Translations under genes and position numbers: made by a program
DNA from: Alphaproteobacteria bacterium
GTDB taxonomy: Bacteria > Pseudomonadota > Alphaproteobacteria > ATCC43930 > CGMCC-115725
NCBI GenBank assembly: GCA_005884825.1
Contig: VAZT01000192.1
Location: 1 to 6,876, forward strand
DNA: 6,876 nt
Direction: 5' to 3'
The notes under the pieces: generated by a model
What the model was told of the DNA's origin: nothing
Database searches by the model: none
What the model saw: the letters and a program-made list of their open reading frames with translations, nothing else
In this document: positions 1-6,501 of the stretch, one piece after another
Layout: the number at the start of each line of letters is the position of its first letter
Numbering within the stretch: position 1 is the stretch's first letter

Positions 1-22
1 TGCAACTACCTGAGAGGTAGTC

Positions 23-820
23 GTGAGTTCCGAAGCGGAGTTCGCCGCACGCTTGCGTTTGTGGCGTCGACGGAAGGGATGGTCGCAACTCGAGCTTGCC
101 GGCAGGGCCGGCATTTCGCAACGCCATCTGAGTTTCTTGGAGATCGGGCGCGCCGCCCCCAGTCGCGATATGGTCGCCAGGCTTGCGGTGACGCTCGATG
201 TACCGCTGCGCCAGCACAATGAGCTTCTAATCGCTGCGGGGTTCGCTCCGGTTTGGCACGAAACCGAGTTCGCTGCGCCGGAACTTGCCCGAGTCCGGGA
301 TGCGCTCGACTATATGCTGGGTCAGCAGGAGCCATTTCCTGCCGTCGTCGTCGACCGCCGCTGGAACCTGCTCCAGGCCAATCAGGGCGCCGCGCGATTG
401 GTCGAATTCTTGGTTGGGCCCGTGGCTCCCGATGCGCGGGTCAATCTCGCCGACGCATTGGTCGGCCCGGACGTATTCCGGCCCTTTCTTGTCAACTGGG
501 CTGATGTCGCGCGCTATTTCATTCGCAGTATCGAGGCCGATGCCGCCGCCGACGGCACGGCCGAGACCGCTGCCTTGCTGGAGAGATTGCTGTCCTACGA
601 GGGGGTGCGGCCGCTATTGAAGACACCCGGTGCCGGTCCTGCTGCCGATCCGGTGTTGCCGATGGCTTTTCGCAAGGGCGAGGTCTCGCTGGAGCTGTTC
701 ACGACAATCGCCACGCTCGGCACGCCCCAGGATGTGACCTTGCAGGAGCTGCGGATCGAGAGCTTTTTCCCGATGCATGACGACACCGCGGCAATCCTTC
801 GCGCCTGGGCCCCACGCTGA
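23..820 (+). CDS. XRE-family HTH transcriptional regulator with MmyB-like ligand-binding domain
   Basis: This is a predicted cytoplasmic DNA-binding regulator of 265 residues. Residues about 8-62 form an XRE/Cro-type helix-turn-helix, recognisable from LRLWRRRKGWSQLELAGRAG, then ISQRHLSFLEIGRAAPS. Residues about 105-260 match the MmyB-like domain, a PAS-like fold; the segment VVVDRRWNLLQANQGAARL is typical of it. The length is normal for the family (about 260-290). The start is GTG at 23, with a purine-rich GAGAGGTAG just upstream at 12-20. The promoter is largely outside the window. The gene is convergent with the hydrolase and separated from it by only 17 nt. MmyB-like domains are thought to bind fatty-acid-like ligands, so sensing of an acyl compound is plausible, but neither target nor ligand is shown here. 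Family assignment is confident; any link to the neighbouring catabolic genes is inference. Confidence 0.9.
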   Translation: MSSEAEFAARLRLWRRRKGWSQLELAGRAGISQRHLSFLEIGRAAPSRDMVARLAVTLDVPLRQHNELLIAAGFAPVWHETEFAAPELARVRDALDYMLGQQEPFPAVVVDRRWNLLQANQGAARLVEFLVGPVAPDARVNLADALVGPDVFRPFLVNWADVARYFIRSIEADAAADGTAETAALLERLLSYEGVRPLLKTPGAGPAADPVLPMAFRKGEVSLELFTTIATLGTPQDVTLQELRIESFFPMHDDTAAILRAWAPR

Positions 821-837
821 GCATCCCTGCGCCATCC

Positions 838-1749
838 TTACCCGAGCCCGAGTTTCGGGCGTGCCCAGTCCGCGAGGCGGCGGATTGCGGCATCCCCCTC
901 GGGTGCGGTGCCGGCGAGGAACTGAAAGACGTGCTGCATCTCCGGCACGATTTCGAGCGTCACATCGACCCCGGAGTTGCGGGCGAGATCGGCGAGCTTG
1001 CGGCTGTCGTCGAGCAATGTCTCATCGGCCCCGGTCTGAATGTACATGGGCGGGAGGCCCTTGAGGTCGGCGTAGAGCGGATTGGCGAGCGGGTCTTGGC
1101 GGTTGCCGCCTTCGCCGAGGAACATCCCGGCCATAACCTGGATGACCTCGCGCGTGACGAGCAGGTCCTTCGCGGCGTTCGTCCCGAACGTTTCGCCTGT
1201 CGCCTCCATGTCGAGCCACGGCGAGATCGGCATCGTGGCGGCCGGCAGCGGCAGACCCTGCTCGCGGGCACGCAGGATCGTCGTCACAGCAAGGGCGCCG
1301 CCCGCCGAATCGCCAATCACCGCGATATGACCGGACCGGATACCCTGGTCGAGCAGCCATTTGTAGCTCCTCGCCATGTCGTTCACCGGGCCGGGATGGA
1401 CGTTCTCGGGCGCGCGTCCGTAATGCACGATGAGCGCGCGGCACCCTATCGTCTTTGCCGCATGGGCGTAGACCTTGCGGTGCGTGTACATCGAGCCGGC
1501 CACATAGCCGCCGCCATGCGCACCCAGCAGAACACGGTCCTGCGCACAGTTCTTCGGCGCCGCCCACATGGCAGGGACTCCCCCGGCATCGGTTTCGATG
1601 TAATCGACGCCGCCCGGCTCGCCAGTGATCCTCTCCCACTGCTCGAACATGCGGCGCAGTTCGTCGAGCGGCATCTCGGGGTTTGCCTGCAACGCCGCCA
1701 CCCATTCCCGGTAGAGCTTGTTCAGCTCCTCGGTCTGCTTGCTCGCCAT
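838..1749 (-). CDS. alpha/beta hydrolase, HSL-type (acetyl esterase/lipase-like)
   Basis: This is a predicted cytoplasmic carboxylic-ester hydrolase of 303 residues, the usual size for the hormone-sensitive-lipase-like family. The oxyanion-hole motif HGGGYVAGS starts at residue 78. The nucleophile elbow GDSAGG is at 146-151 (Ser148). The probable acid is Asp242 in GADETLLDDS and the probable base is His273 in MQHVFQF, so the full catalytic triad is present. YGRAPENVHPG (110-120) corresponds to the family's Y-x-x-APE region. No signal peptide is seen. The ATG at 1749 has AGAGGAG about 7 nt upstream on the minus strand. It lies 31 nt downstream of the flavin monooxygenase on the same strand, so co-transcription is likely. 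One possible role is cleaving an ester or lactone made by that monooxygenase. The substrate is unknown. Confidence 0.92.
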   Translation of the reverse strand: MASKQTEELNKLYREWVAALQANPEMPLDELRRMFEQWERITGEPGGVDYIETDAGGVPAMWAAPKNCAQDRVLLGAHGGGYVAGSMYTHRKVYAHAAKTIGCRALIVHYGRAPENVHPGPVNDMARSYKWLLDQGIRSGHIAVIGDSAGGALAVTTILRAREQGLPLPAATMPISPWLDMEATGETFGTNAAKDLLVTREVIQVMAGMFLGEGGNRQDPLANPLYADLKGLPPMYIQTGADETLLDDSRKLADLARNSGVDVTLEIVPEMQHVFQFLAGTAPEGDAAIRRLADWARPKLGLG

Positions 1750-1780
1750 CGTCTGCTCCTCTGCCGGCGCCGGGTCCCGA

Positions 1781-3151
1781 TCATACGACCAGATCGAGCC
1801 CGCGGGCCGGCAGTTCGACCTTGCCGCCGCATTCGCGCGCGAGCACCGGCATCACCTCCTCGGCGAAGATTTGCATCTGCTCCTCGATCTCTTTGGCGTG
1901 GAAGCCGCCGAGCTCGAACCAGCCGAGGAAGCAGAAATCGTCGTAACCGCATTCGTTGCGCATCTTCATGATCGTATCGACAACGTACTGCTTGGAGCCG
2001 TGGATGGCGATTTCCCGGTCGCGCAACATCTGCGCCGTCACCTTCTTGGTGAGATCGAACATCGGCTCGTCGAGCCGCGCCACTACGGCGCCAAAGCCGA
2101 ACGGTCCGTAATAGTCAAACTGTAATTCGATCGCCCGCGCCGCGCGCTCGAGCGCCTCCTTCTCCTTGCCGGGGCGGGTGATGTGAAGGTAGCGGCTGGT
2201 CATGATCCCGCGCCGCTTCTCGGCGTCCCAACCGAACTTGAACCGGCCGCGGTTGAGCATGTCGGGGAAGCCAGCCTTCTCCGCCGCCTCGTAATAGATA
2301 TCGATGTTGCGGCGCAGGCGATCGTTGGGTTCGGCTATCATCACCCCGTTGATCCCGTGCTCGGCCGCGAATTTGAGCGAGCGGGCGCTGGTCAGCGGTT
2401 CCCAGAGCTGCGGGTGGGGCTTCTGCAGCGGCTGCGGGAAGACCTGCAGCTCCTTGAGTGTGGTCGTCGTCGCCTGCACCGGATTGCCGGCCGAGTACAT
2501 GTCGGGATCGCCGAGTGCGAGCACGTCATCGAGCCGCCGCCCCATCCCGTCACGCTGGAAATAGGCGATCGTCTGTTTGTGGTTCCACTTGGTGTAGGTC
2601 GGCGGCACCGAGAAGAACTCGCCGTGATGCGAGAACGAGGGCTCGGTCCAGCATTTCTTCATGATGGCGATCGATTCCTCGAACGCCTTTCGGTTGCGCT
2701 CCTGGTCCTGGATCGTCGAGCCGTAGGGGCGGCCGAGCGTTTCGTTCTCGCGGGGCTGGTAGCCGCGGCCGATGCCGCATTCGACCCGCCCGCCACTGAT
2801 CACGTCGAGCAGCGCGATCTGCTCCGCGAGCCGCACCGGGTGGTGCCAGACGATGATATTGGCGGCTTGACCCAGGCGAATGCGCCTGGTGTGCGCCGCC
2901 ACGGCCATCTGAACCATCAGCGGGTTCGGGCTCATCTCCGCGCCCTCGGGCTGGAAATGATGTTCGGTCAGCCAGAACGACTGGAACCCGAGCTTTTCGG
3001 CAAGAATCCCCTGCCGTACCTGGTTTACGAGCGTCTCCTGTGCCGCGCGGTGGACCTGCGGCAGCGAGCCGTCATTGAACGTGATGCCGTTCTTGTCGGT
3101 AATGACCGGCAGGCTGGACGCGCCATTGTGAAACAAGCCGATTTCCAGCAT
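1781..3151 (-). CDS. LLM-class flavin-dependent oxidoreductase (luciferase-like monooxygenase)
   Basis: This 456-residue protein has the bacterial luciferase-like TIM-barrel signature. These enzymes use reduced FMN (or F420 in some lineages) and O2 to oxygenate small organic substrates. Residues 60-66 (WLTEHHF) match the conserved luciferase-family segment carrying the active-site His. Residues 104-131 contain HPVRLAEQIALLDVISGGR followed by VECGIGRGY, the hallmark LDxxSxGRxxxGxGRG motif. KPHPQLWEPLTSARSLKFA (244-262) is the later conserved strand, and the C-terminus EEVMPVLARE is also typical. The protein is longer than common members (about 330-380). An apparent insertion of roughly 45 residues (about 187-233) and a short C-terminal tail account for the excess. 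The ATG at 3151 has GAGGAGA about 6 nt upstream. The upstream neighbour is the CoA-transferase (139-nt gap) and the downstream one is the hydrolase (31-nt gap). Cofactor and substrate are not determinable. Confidence 0.93.
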   Translation of the reverse strand: MLEIGLFHNGASSLPVITDKNGITFNDGSLPQVHRAAQETLVNQVRQGILAEKLGFQSFWLTEHHFQPEGAEMSPNPLMVQMAVAAHTRRIRLGQAANIIVWHHPVRLAEQIALLDVISGGRVECGIGRGYQPRENETLGRPYGSTIQDQERNRKAFEESIAIMKKCWTEPSFSHHGEFFSVPPTYTKWNHKQTIAYFQRDGMGRRLDDVLALGDPDMYSAGNPVQATTTTLKELQVFPQPLQKPHPQLWEPLTSARSLKFAAEHGINGVMIAEPNDRLRRNIDIYYEAAEKAGFPDMLNRGRFKFGWDAEKRRGIMTSRYLHITRPGKEKEALERAARAIELQFDYYGPFGFGAVVARLDEPMFDLTKKVTAQMLRDREIAIHGSKQYVVDTIMKMRNECGYDDFCFLGWFELGGFHAKEIEEQMQIFAEEVMPVLARECGGKVELPARGLDLVV

Positions 3152-3170
3152 CGCAATCTCCTCACTTGCC

Positions 3171-3229
3171 GCTCACGCGAGGAGGCGCGGCACCCTTGTC
3201 CGCCTTTCCGCGCGCGCGTTCGCGTGAGC
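3171..3229. repeat. intercistronic inverted repeat (hairpin) between CoA-transferase and flavin monooxygenase genes
   Basis: GCTCACGCGA (3171-3180) and TCGCGTGAGC (3220-3229) are perfect 10-bp inverted arms. A nested pair GCGCGG (3185-3190) and CCGCGC (3208-3213) could extend the fold. It sits just upstream of the monooxygenase ribosome binding site. No T-tract follows on the minus strand, so it is not a classical intrinsic terminator. It could be an mRNA-stability stem or attenuator in the 139-nt gap, or a protein-binding site. The function is unknown. Apart from this structure, the gap shows no gene. Confidence 0.6.
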
Positions 3230-3290
3230 CTACTCTTCATCCGCGGTACGACGAAAGAGACAACCAATCCCTTGTGCGGGACCGCCGCGG

Positions 3291-5772
3291 TCAGATGACG
3301 CCCTCTTCGGCGAGCCGCTCGACTTCGCTCGGGGTTCGGCCGAGCAACTCGGTCAGCACCCACATGTTGTCTTCGCCATAGCACGGCGCGCCGCGGTTGG
3401 TCGGGCCGCCGATATAGGCCGGGGTCTTGTTGAACTTCATCGGCAATTCGTAGATCGGCCAGGTGCCGATCTTGGTGCCGGTGACCTCGGTCAACCATTT
3501 GAGATGCCGGAGCTGAGGGTCGGTGTCGACGCGATCCTCGGCGTTTTGGCACACCCCGGCCGGCACCCCGGCGCGCTGCAATTTCATCATGCAGTTCCAG
3601 CGGTCTTGCGTCAGGGTCCACGCTTCCACCGCAAGATCGAGCGAATCCTGGTGTATCAACGGCGCCGTGCGGCGCCGCCGGTTTGTACGGCGAGCGGTTG
3701 CCGTAGCGGTGGAAGGTGCGCTCATTGGCCGACCAGTCGAGGATCGTTGCGCCGGTCATGAAGATGCCGGACTCGCATTGCGATGCGTCGATCCATTGGC
3801 CTTCGCCGGTGCGCTCGCGGTGGTAAATCGCGCCCAGAAGCGCCAATGCGTAGCCATAGGCGCCCATCCAGTCGAGGTACGAATAGCCCCAGCCGACCGG
3901 CATCGCCGGCTCCGGCAGACCCGACATCTCGCCCTGGCCGCCAAACGCCGCGGCAACCGGGCCGACCGTGCGCATGCGGCCATAGGTGCCGTGCGCGCCC
4001 ATGCCCGATTGCTGGATGTAGATGATGTCCGGCCGGATCGCCTTCATGACGTCGTAGCCAAGCCCGAGGCGATGCAATACGCCGGGCGAGAACCCCTCGG
4101 CGACGACATCGCAGACGCGCACCATGTCCTTGGCGATCTGCAAGCCTTTGGGGTGCCGGATGTTCAACGAGATGCCGCGCTTGCCGGCATTCTTGTTGTT
4201 GAACTGGCCGCCCATGTCGGAGTCGCGCACGCCGGGCAGCGGGCCGGTCGCCGTATCGCGCGCCGCGCGGCCGCCGACCGGCGCCATCGCCGCCAGCCGC
4301 GTGTCGGGATTGTCCTTCCATTCGACCTTGAAGCTCTCCGCACCCATCGCGGCGAGAAACCGCGTGCCGCCGGCGGAGGCAAGAAACCACGCGAAATCGA
4401 GGATCTTGATTCCCTGCAGCGGGAAGGGCTTGTTGTGCAGGGCGGAGAGGCGCGGGGTCTCGACGCGGCGCGGCTGCGCCGGCACGCTCGGGCGGCGGAC
4501 GCTTTCGCCGAGCACCGCCGCGGTATCTTCGCCGAGCAATGGCGCGCGGCGGCCGATCTGCCAGCTGGTCTTGTTGCTGAGCCATTTGCTGGTCGGATAT
4601 CGGAAGCGGCGGCCCAGCTCCGGGTGCTCGACATCGGCGAAGGTGTTGCGGGCGAGCCAATGCTCGTCGAGCGCATTCTCGTGCGGCTTGCGCAATGGCG
4701 CCCAGAGGAGGCCCGCATCCTGCGCCTCGCGCCACGGCATGTCCTTATAGGTCCAGGCGCGCACAAAACGCTGCACGACGTCGAGCATATGCGCCCGCGC
4801 CTCATCACTGCCGGCGGTGCCGGGCACCTGACGCGCGCGCAAATCGGCATCCGGCGGAGGCGGCTGCAGATCGGCCTGGGCGCGGTATTTCGACAGCAGC
4901 GGCACGAGGTTCTTCAGGTCGCGCGCGCCCATGCCATGGGTGATGAACCAGCGCCCGTCCTTCGTGTGGCAAATGCCCGGCGAATGATTGGGAAATTCGG
5001 CGGCGTGCCGGTTGGTCAGCCGCCACAGCGGCACCCGCCGCATCACCCAGTACATGATGTCCTGCTCGGGGTTCTTCGACACCGCCTCGTGGATCGCCAC
5101 CGAGACATCCTGACCTTCGCCGCTGCGCTCGCGATGGATCAGCGCGGCGATGACCCCGGTAGCCAATTGCTCGCCGGCGATGTGATAGGCATGCCAGATC
5201 TGCGGCGCGATCGGCGGCGTATCGTATTCGAGGTTTGGGTCGGGGTCGTAACCGCAATTCATCATGATGCCGCCGAGCGCGAGGTGGATCAGGTCGGAGC
5301 CTTTGAAGTCCACCCACGGCCCGTCATCCCCGAACGGCGTCATCCGTGCGGTCACCAGCTCCGGGAAGCGGATGTTGAGGGCGGCGCGATCGAGACCCAG
5401 CGCCTCGTTCAGCGCGCCGCAGCTGGCGTCGAGTAGGATGTCGGCGGTGCCCAGCAGGCGCAGCAAATTCTCGCGCTCAGCCGCGTCCTGCAGATCGAGC
5501 ACCACGGATTTCTTGTTGCGGTTGTAGTTCCAGAAGAACAGCGAGCGTTCGAGACCCGGATGGTCTTCGAAAAACGGCCCTATCCGCCTTGTCGCATTGC
5601 CTTCGGGCGGTTCGATCTTGATGACCTCCGCGCCGAGCCCGGCCAGCAGCAGCCCGGCGTACTCGGCCCGCTCGTCGGCAATCTCGATAACCCTGAGGCC
5701 GGTCAGCATGCCCGGTCCGGCGTTGCCCATCATTTCGCCCGGTCCGGCCCCAATCCCCGCTTGCTTCGCCAA
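3291..5772 (-). pseudogene. two-domain family III (CaiB/BaiF) CoA-transferase, disrupted by an internal out-of-frame deletion
   Basis: Two CaiB/BaiF domains are fused in one polypeptide. Domain 1 runs from about residue 22 (MLTGLRVIEIAD, then LLLAGLGAEVIKIEPPEG) to about 422, and includes HRERSGEGQDVSVAIHEA (213-230). Domain 2 starts near residue 449 (PFPLQGIKILDF) and includes VAEGFSPGVLHRLGLGYD and HRERTGEGQWIDASQCES (651-668). Enzymes of this family move CoA between carboxylic acids. The first frame is good to PYKPAAPHGA (residue 704, at 3661). It then becomes arginine-rich nonsense that would run to a stop at 3025, inside the next gene. The genuine C-terminus resumes in another frame at 3653 (HQDSLDLAVEAW, then GVPAGVCQNAEDRV) and ends at 3291 (EEGVI). 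Residues that normally lie between these points, about 40-50, are absent. The TTG start at 5772 is chosen for its well-placed AAGGGAG; in-frame ATGs at 5733, 5730 and 5709 are alternatives. Either a true pseudogene or an assembly error would explain this. Confidence 0.85.
3654..3661 (-). other. deletion/frameshift junction inside the CoA-transferase gene
   Basis: On the minus strand the last sensible codon of the first frame ends at 3661 (PHGA). The first clearly homologous codon of the second frame starts at 3653 (HQD). The seven bases between them (3660-3654) belong to either side. The frame change implies that the missing length leaves a remainder of 2 when divided by 3. Comparison with the remembered family pattern (APHGxY...DRWIAIA...DPRF...RLxHQDALD) suggests roughly 125-140 nt are lost. 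A GGCGCCG direct repeat (3661-3667 and 3671-3677) adjoins the junction. Confidence 0.75.
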
Positions 5773-5778
5773 GACGTT

Positions 5779-5785
5779 CTCCCTT
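5779..5785 (-). promoter_or_regulatory. ribosome binding site supporting the TTG start of the CoA-transferase
   Basis: On the minus strand AAGGGAG lies 6 nt before the TTG at 5772. No comparable Shine-Dalgarno sequence precedes the in-frame ATG codons at 5733, 5730 or 5709, so the TTG is preferred. Confidence 0.55.
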
Positions 5786-5805
5786 CAAATGGGTCTAACG
5801 TGGAC

Positions 5806-5892
5806 CGTCATTGCGAGGAGCGGAGCGACGAAGCAATCTCGAAGTTCCATACTCAATTTAATCGAGATTGCTTCGCTGCGCTCGCAATGACG
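5806..5892. repeat. palindromic intergenic repeat (CGTCATTGCGAG type)
   Basis: The outer arms CGTCATTGCGAG (5806-5817) and CTCGCAATGACG (5881-5892) are perfect inverted copies. The inner arms GAAGCAATCTCGA (5830-5842) and TCGAGATTGCTTC (5862-5874) also pair perfectly. The left arm has a 12-nt stretch where the right has 6, giving an asymmetric internal loop; a 19-nt AT-rich loop closes the hairpin. I recall very similar elements dispersed in many copies in alphaproteobacterial genomes, including Bradyrhizobium relatives, with MITE/REP-like character. No transposase is encoded. It occupies 87 of the 146 nt between the divergent CoA-transferase and DUF35 genes, so it probably overlaps or supplies promoter or leader sequence for one or both. 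Confidence 0.85.
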
Positions 5893-5918
5893 TTCGTGTC
5901 GAGAGGATAATCCCGCCG

Positions 5919-6344
5919 ATGAGCGACTGGAGCAAGGTGACCCGGCCGATCCCGGTTCCGAACGAGTGGACGAAACCGTTCTGGGATGCGGCGAAGCGCG
6001 GCGTTGTGGAATTGCAGCGCTGTCAGAGCTGCGGCCATTTCCAGCACCCGCCCTATGCGACCTGTACGCAATGCGTCGCGACCGATCTGAAATTCGAACC
6101 CGTGCGCGGGGTCGGAACGATCTACGCCTATACGATCATGTATCACACCGGCGACAAACGTTTCGCATCCGCGGTGCCCTACGCCAGCATCATCGTCGAG
6201 CTCGATGATGCGCCCGGCGCCTTGCTCGCCGGCAACCTCTTGGACGCGGAATACACCGAGGCGAAGGTCGGGCGGCGCGTCGAAGTCGTCTTCGAAAAAT
6301 TGAACGACGACATCACGTTGCCGCAGTTTCGCCTCGCCGAGTGA
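5919..6344 (+). CDS. Zn-ribbon domain-containing OB-fold protein (DUF35 family)
   Basis: This is a predicted 141-residue cytoplasmic accessory protein with a short N-terminal helix region, a rubredoxin-like zinc ribbon and an OB fold. The ribbon has four cysteines as CxxC-x10-CxxC: C35, C38, C49 and C52 (RCQSCGHFQHPPYATCTQC). The OB-fold part follows, with GVGTIYAYTIMYH and then ASIIVELDDAPGALLAGNL, typical of the OB_aCoA_assoc domain. Length is normal for the family. DUF35 proteins partner with thiolase-fold enzymes, as an acyl-CoA channel or scaffold in archaeal thiolase/HMG-CoA synthase complexes and as the ChsH2 domain that activates the Ltp2 retro-aldolase. The thiolase-fold gene just downstream fits this. 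The ATG at 5919 is chosen because it gives the conserved N-terminus and GAGAGGA lies at 5901-5907. The frame is open back to a TTG at 5868, but that codon lies inside the palindromic repeat and adds unconserved-looking sequence. Confidence 0.92.
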   Translation: MSDWSKVTRPIPVPNEWTKPFWDAAKRGVVELQRCQSCGHFQHPPYATCTQCVATDLKFEPVRGVGTIYAYTIMYHTGDKRFASAVPYASIIVELDDAPGALLAGNLLDAEYTEAKVGRRVEVVFEKLNDDITLPQFRLAE

Positions 6345-6373
6345 GGGGGGTCACATATTGGCGCGTCTCTTCC

Positions 6374-6451
6374 CGTCATTCCCGCGAAAGCGGGAATCTA
6401 GGACAAACCCTGCGTCGCTCGCCCTGGGCCCCCGCTTCCGCAGGGGCGACG
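6374..6451. repeat. pair of inverted palindromic repeat units (CGTCATTCCCGC type)
   Basis: The left unit (6374-6401) contains a perfect hairpin: ATTCCCGC (6378-6385), a GAAA loop and GCGGGAAT (6390-6397). The right unit (6424-6451), read on the opposite strand, matches the left at 19 of 28 positions, and all nine differences are transitions. It too forms a hairpin (6428-6447) with one mismatch. The two units are thus inverted relative to each other, 22 nt apart. Short repeats of this CGTCATTCCCGCGAAAGCGGG type are, from memory, dispersed widely in proteobacterial genomes. The element fills much of the 157-nt gap between the DUF35 and thiolase-fold genes. There is no T-run to indicate a standard terminator. 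Confidence 0.75.
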
Positions 6452-6501
6452 AGCCTAAAATGCGAGTGCGATAAACCAACCCGGGTGAGGGGAACGGTCT
6501 A

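Noticed and set aside
846..860. GCCCGA/TCGGGC hairpin near the convergent gene ends as a terminator
   Set aside because: It lies inside the hydrolase's last codons and no T-run follows on either strand. The stem arises largely from repeated Gly/Leu codons.
931..1971. Plus-strand open frame of 346 codons opposite the hydrolase
   Set aside because: It is antisense to a hydrolase with a complete catalytic triad; the composition is typical of a shadow frame.
3280..3292. Palindrome GACCGC-C-GCGGTC overlapping the CoA-transferase stop codon
   Set aside because: It is short and GC-rich, and such matches occur by chance in this composition. There is no second copy or regulator to link it to.
2183..3298. 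Plus-strand open frame of 371 codons opposite the flavin monooxygenase
   Set aside because: It is antisense to a well-supported gene and has no domain or convincing ribosome binding site.
3654..3661. Programmed ribosomal frameshift as the explanation for the broken CoA-transferase
   Set aside because: No slippery heptamer is seen, and a frameshift alone would not restore the missing stretch of about 45 conserved residues.
3523..5436. Long plus-strand open frame of 637 codons opposite the CoA-transferase gene
   Set aside because: It is antisense to clearly conserved CaiB/BaiF domains, has a low-complexity Arg/Ala/His-rich composition and no recognisable domain. Such frames are common opposite GC-rich genes.
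5806..5892. Palindromic repeat as a CRISPR repeat or intrinsic terminator
   Set aside because: It is a single copy with no regular spacers and no T-tract, and it lies between divergent gene starts where a terminator is not expected.
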